From NCBI GenBank assembly GCA_002437735.1, contig DJRC01000001.1, positions 10,208 to 17,195 of the forward strand: a stretch of DNA of 6,988 nucleotides, given 5' to 3'. The translations under genes were made by a program, and so were the position numbers. The notes under the pieces are model-generated. The model saw only the letters and a list, made by a program, of their open reading frames with translations. It was not told the origin of the DNA and ran no database searches. Positions 1 through 5,359 of this stretch are shown here, in pieces (the first letter of the stretch is position 1; every line of letters starts with the position of its first letter). This stretch comes from Oscillospiraceae bacterium UBA6370 (GTDB lineage Bacteria; Bacillota; Clostridia; Oscillospirales; Oscillospiraceae).

Positions 1-470
1 TCCATACGCTGCTTGTAGCACTCGGCGCGGAGCATATTGTTGACGCTGAAGCAGGCACCCACCTCGCGCAGCAGCTCGATGTAATTGAGCTTTAAGAGCC
101 AGTCGGCGTTGTTGACCATGATGGCCTTGCCTTCGCCGAAGTCGATGAAGCGCTCCATCTGCTTTTTGAAGCAGTCGCAGTTGTGCTGAATGGTCTCCGG
201 TGTCATCATGCTTCGCATATCGCTGCGTCCGGAGGGGTCGCCGATGTAGCCCGTGCCGCCGCCGACGAGGACGACGGGGCGGTTGCCCGCCATCTGCAGG
301 CGCTTCATCAGGCACAGCGCCATGAAATGACCGACGTGCAGGCTGTCCGCCGTCGGGTCAAAGCCGATGTAGAAGGTCGCCTTGCCGTTGTTGACCATTT
401 CGCGGATCTCCGGCTCGTTCGTGACCTGCGCGATCAAGCCGCGCGCCTGCAGCTCTTCATAAATACCCAT
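1..470 (-). CDS. tyrS: Tyrosyl-tRNA synthetase, N-terminal part (cut by left window edge)
   Basis: Class I aminoacyl-tRNA synthetase that charges tRNA-Tyr with tyrosine in the cytoplasm. The window holds the first 156 codons, about a third of the usual protein of roughly 400-420 residues; the rest lies beyond position 1. The catalytic Rossmann fold is clear. Residues 33-48 read FYIGFDPTADSLHVGH, which contains the HIGH-type motif (HVGH, 45-48) and the tyrosine/ATP-site residues Tyr34 and Asp38. GDPSGRSDMR (77-86) follows, with Asp78 at the tyrosine-site position known from the Bacillus enzyme. Residues 141-156, FSVNNMLRAECYKQRM, match the region before the tRNA/active-site loops. The start ATG at 470 is supported by AGGGAG at 485-480, nine bases upstream, and by the family-typical beginning MGIYEELQARGLI. 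It follows the M28-like gene by 16 bp, so the two are probably cotranscribed. No T-box leader is present immediately upstream. The family call is certain; the KMSKS loop and S4 domain are not visible. Confidence 0.97.
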   Translation of the reverse strand, partial: MGIYEELQARGLIAQVTNEPEIREMVNNGKATFYIGFDPTADSLHVGHFMALCLMKRLQMAGNRPVVLVGGGTGYIGDPSGRSDMRSMMTPETIQHNCDCFKKQMERFIDFGEGKAIMVNNADWLLKLNYIELLREVGACFSVNNMLRAECYKQRM

Positions 471-479
471 TGTATATTT

Positions 480-485
480 CTCCCT
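480..485 (-). promoter_or_regulatory. Ribosome binding site of tyrS
   Basis: AGGGAG lies nine bases before the tyrS ATG, in the 16-bp gap after the M28-like stop codon. It supports the chosen start and shows that tyrS has its own translation signal although the gap leaves no room for a separate promoter or riboswitch. Confidence 0.7.
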
Positions 486-486
486 G

Positions 487-1413
487 TCACTTTTTGATTT
501 GGTAAGCCGCCGCCAATTTCACGAGACCGCGGCTGAGAAGCTCTAAGTTTTCATCGTCGATGCGGTTATCCTTCCCCGTCGGGCAGACGAAGCGCCCGAA
601 GCCGGGGACGCGGCGCACCGCGCAGACCGCGACGCCCTGCTTGAAGGCGCGCTGGTCGCCGGGGAAATGCACGAGACCGTCCACCTTGTCGTAGCAGGTC
701 TTGCGCTCGGAGTTTTCAAAGCTCGAATTGATCGCGTCGAGCAGCTCACCGTTCCAGCGGGCGCCCTTGCCCGGCAGGATCAGCAGCTCGTCTCCGCTGC
801 CCACGCAGTCGAGACAGAGAACGGGCTTCTCCTTCGCGCTCGGATAGCGCTTGCGGAAGCCCTTGGCGCCCCGCATATTGTCGCTGCCGCCGTCCAGAAA
901 GAGAAAGCAGACGTCGTTGCGGTAGCGCGGCGTGAGCTGCTCGGCGGTGCGGAGCAGCGCCGCCACGCCGGAGGTATTGGCGTTGACATTGTTCTTCTCC
1001 GACGGGCCGTATTTGAGATAGGCCAGCGCGCCGATCAGCAGCACGAGAAAGAGCGGCAGCGTCAAGTTCGGAAGGCCCAGCGCAAAGGTCGCGCCGAGGG
1101 AGACCGCGAAGCAGAGCAGCAGCGCCAGCACAGGCGTGAGCGCCTGATAGAGCAGATAGGTCACCGGCCTCGTCGGACAGAGGATCGTCGGCAGCGGCTC
1201 GCGCAGCAGCGTATCGTAGTGCGCGGCATAGAGGATGCTCGCCCGCTCGGGATCGCCCGCGATGACGTTCACCGCCTTGCCGCAGTCGTTGAGCTTCGCG
1301 TCGTAGCCGAGCGCGCGCAGCTGCCCCATGAGGTAGGTGCGCATATTCTCTTTTTCCTGTGCCTTGCGCCGCACGGGATAGTCCCGCGTGATGCGCTGCG
1401 CGTACTGGTCCAT
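487..1413 (-). CDS. Membrane-inserted M28 (zinc aminopeptidase)-like protein, probably catalytically inactive
   Basis: A 308-residue protein with the outline of the M28 peptidase fold. Visible signatures in order are AAHYDT (63-68, the His-x-Asp metal motif), NANTSGVAALL (144-154, counterpart of the usual DDNASGVAALL), a hydrophobic strand ending FLFLD (170-174), and LCLDCVG (199-205, counterpart of the ligand Asp before VG). A long hydrophobic insert sits between the first two motifs: about residues 92-112 and 117-134 look like two transmembrane helices joined by a short turn. Arg/Lys on both flanks suggest a hairpin with the soluble domain in the cytoplasm; there is no signal peptide. By motif alignment the bridging Asp is Ala145, the Glu-Glu pair is Gly176-Ser177, and the final ligand His is Pro278 (VCPTGKDN for a YHTxxDT-like motif). 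His65, Asp67 and Asp202 remain. The frame is open throughout, so this is not simple decay. AAGGAG lies eleven bases before the ATG. Family membership is likely; function and substrate are unknown. Confidence 0.78.
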   Translation of the reverse strand: MDQYAQRITRDYPVRRKAQEKENMRTYLMGQLRALGYDAKLNDCGKAVNVIAGDPERASILYAAHYDTLLREPLPTILCPTRPVTYLLYQALTPVLALLLCFAVSLGATFALGLPNLTLPLFLVLLIGALAYLKYGPSEKNNVNANTSGVAALLRTAEQLTPRYRNDVCFLFLDGGSDNMRGAKGFRKRYPSAKEKPVLCLDCVGSGDELLILPGKGARWNGELLDAINSSFENSERKTCYDKVDGLVHFPGDQRAFKQGVAVCAVRRVPGFGRFVCPTGKDNRIDDENLELLSRGLVKLAAAYQIKK

Positions 1414-1424
1414 CGGCAGCAGTT

Positions 1425-1430
1425 CTCCTT
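1425..1430 (-). promoter_or_regulatory. Ribosome binding site of the M28-like gene
   Basis: AAGGAG (within AAAAAAGGAGAA) is eleven bases upstream of the ATG at 1413. The spacing is slightly long. An in-frame CTG two codons upstream would have a shorter spacing, but ATG is preferred because the family-like N-terminus MDQYAQRI begins there. Confidence 0.6.
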
Positions 1431-1450
1431 TTTTCAGATCAACAAATCAA

Positions 1451-1468
1451 ATGGTATTGTAATGCCAT
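1451..1468. repeat. 18-bp imperfect palindrome overlapping the possible -10 box
   Basis: ATGGTATT GT AATGCCAT on the plus strand has two 8-base arms with seven of eight positions complementary and a 2-base centre. It covers the whole proposed -10 element. A symmetric site there would suit a dimeric repressor. The 2-base loop is too short for an RNA hairpin without opening inner pairs, and no pure T-run follows, so it is a poor terminator. It does not look like an ArgR box. The binding protein, if any, is unknown. Confidence 0.4.
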
Positions 1469-1484
1469 ACGGCGGAAAAAGCAA
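1456..1484 (-). promoter_or_regulatory. Possible sigma-A promoter in the recN/M28-like gap
   Basis: On the minus strand TTGCTT (1484-1479) and TACAAT (1461-1456) are separated by exactly 17 bases. The -10 box matches five of six consensus positions; the -35 box matches only the first three. The start point would fall near 1449, giving a leader of about 35 bases that includes the AAGGAG site. The stretch is strikingly AT-rich compared with the flanking genes. This is the only gap in the window long enough for a promoter, so it could drive the M28-like gene and tyrS. It is inferred from sequence only; AT-rich DNA yields chance matches. Confidence 0.4.
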
Positions 1485-1520
1485 TTCTTTTTTACGTTAA
1501 AGCGAATGAAAGCAAAGAAA

Positions 1521-3200
1521 TCACAGCGAAGCGCGGAACGCGTCCGCCGCGCTCAACAGCTCCTCCGCGCCGCGCAGCTGCGTTTCGGTTGCCGCCGCGC
1601 CGCCGGTCAGCCGCGCAAGCTCCGCGCAGCGCTGCGCGCGGTCAAGCTCGACGACGCGCGTGAAGGTGCGGCCGTTCTCCTCGCCCTTCTCGACGGAGAA
1701 GTGCGTGTCCGCCATCGCGGCGAGCTGCGGCAGATGCGTCACGCAGAGCACCTGACGCCTGCGCGAGAGCTTTGCCATCTTCTCCGCCACGCGCTGGGCC
1801 GCGCGGCCCGATACACCGGTATCCACCTCGTCAAAGACCATCGTCATCACATGGTCCTGCTCGGCGAGCACGTTTTTGAGCGCGAGCATGATGCGCGCCA
1901 GCTCGCCGCCCGAGGCGATCCTGTGAATGGGCTTGAGGTCCTCGCCCGCGTTCGCGCTCATGAGAAAGCGCACCGTGTCGATGCCCGCTGCGTCCGGCTC
2001 ATGCTCTGTAAAGTCGACGGAGAAGTGAACCTTGTTCATGTCCAGCTCACACAGCTCCCGCAGAATGCGCTCCTCGAGCGCTTTTGCCGCGGCCTTGCGC
2101 GCGTCGGAAAGCGTGCGCGCCGCGGCGCGCATTTCCTTTTCCTGTCCGGCGAGCTTACTTTGCAGCTGCACGATGCGGTCGTCCGCATACTCGATCTCGT
2201 CAAGCTCCTTTTTACTGCGCTCGAGGTAATCGAGCATCTCGCCGATGGTCGCGCCGTACTTTTTCTTGAGGCGGTAGAGCTGGTCGGCGCGGCTCTCCAC
2301 CGCGTCGAGCTCCTGCGGGGAAAAGTCCATCTCGCTTCTCAGGTCGCGCACCGTTTCGGCAAGGTCGTAAACGTCGGAATACAGGCTCTCCAGCCGCTCG
2401 CACAGCTCGGAGAAGCGAGCGCCGAGGGCGCGCACACTGTGGAGCGCGTTCTCCGCGTTCTTGAGCTGGCTCGCCGCGCCGAGGCCGTCGTCCCCGCCGG
2501 AGAGGGCGTAGTCCGCCGCGGCGAAGGCATCCATGAATTTTTCGGCGTTGCGCAGCAGCTCGCGCCGCGCAAGGAGCTCTTCCTCCTCGCTGTCGCGCAG
2601 CTCCGCGCGCTCCAGCTCGGCGATCTGGTGGCGCAGCGTGTCGACGCGGCGGGCCTTTTCCGCCTCATCCATTTGAAGCGCCTCGATCTGCCGCCGTGTC
2701 TCACGCGCCGTCTGATAACGCTCAGTATAGGCTTCCAGCAGGCCGTCGATCCGGGCGAAACGGTCGAGATACGCGCCGTGCTGCTCCTCGTCGAGCAGCT
2801 GCGTGCCCTCGTGCTGGCCGTGGATGTTGAGCAGGCTCGTCCCCATGGCGCGCAGCTGGGCGACCGTGATGGGCCGTCCGTTCGCGCGGCAGATGTTCTT
2901 GCCGTCGGCATAGATGTCGCGCTGGAGCAGCAGCACGCCGTCCTCCGGCTCGACGCCGAGCGCGGCAAGCACGGGAAGCGAGGCGTCCACGCCGTCAAAT
3001 TCCGCGCTGACGAAGGCCTTGGCCGCGCCCGTGCGGATTAGGTCGCGCGAGGTGCGCGCGCCGAGCACCGCACCGAGCGAGTCGATGACGATGGATTTGC
3101 CCGCGCCAGTCTCGCCGGTGAGCGCGTTAAAGCCCGCGCGGAACGAGATGTCCGCGCGCTCGATGACGGCGATGTTTTCGATGTGGAGAAGCTGAAGCAT
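1521..3200 (-). CDS. recN: DNA repair ATPase RecN
   Basis: SMC-like ATPase acting early in repair of DNA double-strand breaks, where it holds or gathers DNA ends on the nucleoid. The 559 residues match the usual RecN length. The N-terminal head has MLQLLHIENIAVIE and the Walker A motif GETGAGKS (29-36), followed by LNIHGQHE (124-131), the RecN-type Q-loop region. The middle, about 150-380, is charged and rich in Glu, Arg and Leu, as expected for the antiparallel coiled coil; a Gly-rich segment near 232-243 (LSGGDDGLGAA) lies within the first half. The C-terminal head has the ABC signature IASGGELARIMLALK (428-442), Walker B TMVFDEVDTG (453-462, with Glu458 as the catalytic residue) and the switch His489 in VTHLPQL. 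All ATPase motifs are intact. The ATG at 3200 is preceded by GGGGAGAAGG at 3215-3206 and gives the typical N-terminus. The 18-bp gap after argR implies cotranscription, an association conserved in Firmicutes. Confidence 0.97.
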   Translation of the reverse strand: MLQLLHIENIAVIERADISFRAGFNALTGETGAGKSIVIDSLGAVLGARTSRDLIRTGAAKAFVSAEFDGVDASLPVLAALGVEPEDGVLLLQRDIYADGKNICRANGRPITVAQLRAMGTSLLNIHGQHEGTQLLDEEQHGAYLDRFARIDGLLEAYTERYQTARETRRQIEALQMDEAEKARRVDTLRHQIAELERAELRDSEEEELLARRELLRNAEKFMDAFAAADYALSGGDDGLGAASQLKNAENALHSVRALGARFSELCERLESLYSDVYDLAETVRDLRSEMDFSPQELDAVESRADQLYRLKKKYGATIGEMLDYLERSKKELDEIEYADDRIVQLQSKLAGQEKEMRAAARTLSDARKAAAKALEERILRELCELDMNKVHFSVDFTEHEPDAAGIDTVRFLMSANAGEDLKPIHRIASGGELARIMLALKNVLAEQDHVMTMVFDEVDTGVSGRAAQRVAEKMAKLSRRRQVLCVTHLPQLAAMADTHFSVEKGEENGRTFTRVVELDRAQRCAELARLTGGAAATETQLRGAEELLSAADAFRASL

Positions 3201-3205
3201 TGCGG

Positions 3206-3215
3206 CCTTCTCCCC
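3206..3215 (-). promoter_or_regulatory. Ribosome binding site of recN
   Basis: GGGGAGAAGG in the argR-recN gap ends five bases before the recN ATG. It contains two overlapping purine cores, GGGGAG and GAAGG, and fixes the start at 3200. Confidence 0.65.
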
Positions 3216-3218
3216 TTC

Positions 3219-3671
3219 TTACTTGATCATGGCGGTCAGCTCGGCGCAGAATTCCGACGCGCTCTGCTCGTCGCGCAGCACGACGAGCACCGTATCGTCG
3301 CCGCTGACCGTGCCGACGATGGCGGGGATCTCCATGCCGTCAAAGGCGGAGCCCGCCGCAGGGCCGAGGCCCGGCATCATCTTCACCACGACGAGGTTCT
3401 GCGCGCGGTCGGCGCTGAGGATGCTCTCGCGCAGGATGATCTGCAATCTGCCGGCAAAGTTGAGCTTGATCTTCTGCGCGCTCACAGCGTAGCGGTAGCG
3501 CCCGCCGCCGACCGGCTCCTTGATGAGGTGGAGCTGCTTGATATCACGCGAGATGGTCGCCTGCGTGCTCTCAATGCCCTGCTCTTGCAGCTTCGCCAAA
3601 AGCTGCTCCTGTGTTTCGATCGGCTCGGCCTCGATAATGGCCAGAATTTTCTCCTGTCGGTTATTCTTCAT
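3219..3671 (-). CDS. argR: Arginine repressor ArgR/AhrC
   Basis: Arginine-responsive transcription regulator that, in this family, forms hexamers, represses arginine synthesis genes and often activates arginine breakdown. The 150-residue length is exactly typical. The N-terminal winged helix-turn-helix spans about 1-65: RQEKILAII, TQEQLLAKL, then the recognition segment STQATISRDIKQL (35-47), with the wing around GGGRYRYAV (55-63). The C-terminal oligomerisation and arginine-binding domain spans about 75-150, with VVVKMMPGLGPAAGSAFD (94-111) and the signature GTVSGDDTVLVV (120-131), whose Asp125-Asp126 pair belongs to the arginine-binding GDDT motif. The gene begins 11 bp before the end of nadK, and GGGAG inside the nadK 3' end serves as its ribosome site, so translation is probably coupled. 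I saw no convincing ARG box in the window, so autoregulation cannot be shown here. Its position before recN is ancestral in Firmicutes and does not by itself imply a repair role. Confidence 0.96.
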   Translation of the reverse strand: MKNNRQEKILAIIEAEPIETQEQLLAKLQEQGIESTQATISRDIKQLHLIKEPVGGGRYRYAVSAQKIKLNFAGRLQIILRESILSADRAQNLVVVKMMPGLGPAAGSAFDGMEIPAIVGTVSGDDTVLVVLRDEQSASEFCAELTAMIK

Positions 3672-4542
3672 GTCCCAACACTCCCATCAACATCTTTTTT
3701 TGCAGGATATCGCAAAAGCTCTTATTGGAAAGCCTTACGAGCTTTGTTTCGTATTTTGAGCGCCGGATCTCCACGGCGTCGCCGTTGCGCAGCGAGAATG
3801 CCCGCCCGCCGTCGGCGGAGAGGAAGATCGGCTTGTAGCCGGTCTTTTCCGTCTGCACGGTGATGGTGCGCTCCGGCGAGAGCACATAGGAGTTGGCGTG
3901 TACGCTGTGCGCGCAGATCGGGCTGACGATGAGGTTGCGCGCGGTTGGCTCAACGACCGGTCCGCCCGCCGAGAGCGAGTACGCCGTGGAGCCGGTCGGG
4001 CTCGCGACGATCACGCCGTCGCCCGTCACATCGAGCAGCCGTCCCTGCTCGGTCCGGATGTGGAGCCGGATCACGCGGGACACCGCTCCGCGGGTCACGA
4101 CCGCCTCGTTGAGCGCGAGGTTGGAGTAGATGACGCGCCCCTCGCGCACCACGCTGACGTCGAGCATCATGCGGCTCTCGACCGTGTATTTTTCGTCCAT
4201 CAGCTCGCCGAGGCGGACGAGCTCCTTCTGCTCCAGCTCCGCCATGAAGCCGAGCGAGCCGAGGTTCACGCCGAGCACCGGAATGTCGCGGTGCGCCGCG
4301 GTCTTGGAAAGGTGCAGGATTGTGCCGTCGCCGCCGAAGGCGATGATCATGTCCGCGCCGCGCAGCTCCTGCTGGAGCGGACGGATATCGAGGCCGTAGC
4401 CCTCGGGCTTCTCCTCGTTGCGGAAGGGGACGCACACGACGTTCGGACAGTGAACGCTGTCGAGAATGCGCTTGGCCTCCTTGGCGACGGTCAGCTCATG
4501 GTCACGGTAGGGGTTTGGACAAAGTATCACCTTTTTAAGCAT
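3661..4542 (-). CDS. nadK: NAD kinase (ATP/polyphosphate-type, NadK/PpnK)
   Basis: Cytoplasmic enzyme phosphorylating NAD to NADP, the source of the cell's NADP(H) pool. The 293 residues are normal for the family. The N-terminal alpha/beta domain carries the nucleotide/phosphate motif FGGDGT (69-74) followed by ILHLSKTAA, then GVNLGSLGFM (91-100), the second conserved loop. The C-terminal beta domain has LALNEAVV (142-149) and the long family hallmark at 172-197, including TGDGVIVASPTGSTAYSLSA, which forms the NAD-binding site. FLSADGG lies near the C-terminus. All diagnostic motifs are intact. The ATG at 4542 gives a family-typical start (MLKKVILCPNPYRD) and is preceded by an AAAGG-type site inside the end of tlyA. 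It overlaps tlyA by 8 bp and argR by 11 bp, so it is embedded in a coupled operon. The last few dozen codons are more AT-rich than the rest of the gene. Confidence 0.97.
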   Translation of the reverse strand: MLKKVILCPNPYRDHELTVAKEAKRILDSVHCPNVVCVPFRNEEKPEGYGLDIRPLQQELRGADMIIAFGGDGTILHLSKTAAHRDIPVLGVNLGSLGFMAELEQKELVRLGELMDEKYTVESRMMLDVSVVREGRVIYSNLALNEAVVTRGAVSRVIRLHIRTEQGRLLDVTGDGVIVASPTGSTAYSLSAGGPVVEPTARNLIVSPICAHSVHANSYVLSPERTITVQTEKTGYKPIFLSADGGRAFSLRNGDAVEIRRSKYETKLVRLSNKSFCDILQKKMLMGVLGHEE

Positions 4543-5359
4543 CGTTTTCGCCTTTCTTTTCCTCCAGCGCCGCGTGGGACGCCTCGACCAGAGCCCTTAG
4601 GTCATGGATCGGCTGCTCCTCCTCCGCGCGGGAGAGATAGCCGAGATATTCAATGTTCCCCTCGGGGCCGCGAATGGGAGAGTAGGTCAGTCCGAGGACT
4701 GTAAAGTGACTTTCCTTTGCATGCTCCAGAAAATGCTCAAGCACCTCCAGATGCACGGCGGGATCGCGCACGACGCCCTTTTTGCCGACCTTTTCCCGCC
4801 CTGCTTCGAACTGCGGCTTGACGAGGCAGGCGGCGTGACCGTCCGGCTTCAGAAGCCCCGCGAGCGCGGGCAGAATGAGCTTGAGCGAGATGAACGACAC
4901 GTCCACGGACGCAAAATCCAGCTCATCGGGGATCTGCTCATGCGTGAGGTAGCGCGCGTTCGTGCGCTCCATGCACACCACGCGCGCGTCGCTGCGGAGC
5001 CTCCAGTCGAGCTGACCGTAGCCGACGTCCACGGCGTAGACCTTTTTCGCGCCGTTTTGCAGCATACAGTCGGTGAAGCCGCCGGTGGACGCGCCGATGT
5101 CGGCGCAGACACAGCCCGTGAGCGTGATGGGAAACTCCGCCATCGCCTTTTCGAGCTTGAGTCCGCCGCGGCTGACGTAGCGCAGCGTGTGGCCGCGCAC
5201 CTCGATCTCCGCGTCGGCGGCGACCGGCGTGCCGGCCTTATCGACCTTTTGCCCGTTCACATAGACGATGCCGCTCATGATGCTCGCCTGCGCCTTGGCG
5301 CGCGTTTCGGCAAGGCCGCGCGCAACGAGCGCGACATCCAATCGTTCCTTTGCACTCAT
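4535..5359 (-). CDS. tlyA: TlyA-family S4-domain rRNA 2'-O-methyltransferase
   Basis: SAM-dependent methyltransferase; characterised TlyA proteins methylate cytidine 2'-hydroxyls in 16S and/or 23S rRNA, and some members were once called hemolysins. The 274-residue protein has an N-terminal S4 RNA-binding domain (about 5-60, with RLDVALVARGLAETRAKAQ and the IVYVNGQKVDKAG segment), a short linker (YVSRGGLKLEKA, 61-72) and an FtsJ/RrmJ-type Rossmann domain. SAM motif I is DIGASTGGFTD (87-97), followed by VYAVDVGYGQLDWRLR. The K-D-K-E catalytic tetrad is complete: Lys68, Asp153 (in SVDVSFISL), Lys181 (in LVKPQFEAGRE) and Glu237 (in SPIRGPEGNIE). The ATG at 5359 is chosen because AAAGGAGGT sits six bases upstream and the ATGA overlap couples it to the dxs stop. 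An in-frame start further upstream at 5410 would add 17 unusual residues inside dxs. Which rRNA positions are modified cannot be told; the full S4 domain resembles the longer type that may modify both subunits. Confidence 0.96.
   Translation of the reverse strand: MSAKERLDVALVARGLAETRAKAQASIMSGIVYVNGQKVDKAGTPVAADAEIEVRGHTLRYVSRGGLKLEKAMAEFPITLTGCVCADIGASTGGFTDCMLQNGAKKVYAVDVGYGQLDWRLRSDARVVCMERTNARYLTHEQIPDELDFASVDVSFISLKLILPALAGLLKPDGHAACLVKPQFEAGREKVGKKGVVRDPAVHLEVLEHFLEHAKESHFTVLGLTYSPIRGPEGNIEYLGYLSRAEEEQPIHDLRALVEASHAALEEKKGENDA

Noticed and set aside
1476..1492. AAAAAG-CAATT-CTTTTT inverted repeat as a recN terminator
   Set aside because: The six-base stem contains only one G:C pair and would be very unstable; a functional intrinsic terminator is unlikely.
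667..1500. 277-codon plus-strand open frame opposite the M28-like gene
   Set aside because: Low-complexity Arg/Ala/Glu/Gln-rich translation typical of GC-rich antisense shadows; the minus-strand frame has recognisable motifs and a ribosome site.
1414..1520. ArgR-binding site (ARG box) controlling the downstream pair
   Set aside because: I looked for the AT-rich TGAAT/ATTCA-type dyad and found no convincing match; the palindrome present has a different sequence.
1506..3041. 511-codon open frame on the plus strand, antisense to recN
   Set aside because: It is the mirror of a GC-rich coding sequence. The translation is dominated by Arg, Ala, Leu and His with no recognisable domain, while recN on the other strand has every expected motif.
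3715..3745. Inverted repeat AAAGCTC / GAGCTTT near the end of nadK as an attenuator before argR
   Set aside because: The arms are only seven bases with a 17-base loop, lie fully inside coding sequence, and no T-run follows in the transcript; likely chance.
3898..4704. 268-codon plus-strand open frame across the tlyA-nadK junction (and similar ones at 3183-3863, 4604-5413 and 5350-5907)
   Set aside because: These lie opposite well-supported conserved genes, have no family-like motifs, and are expected by chance in this base composition.
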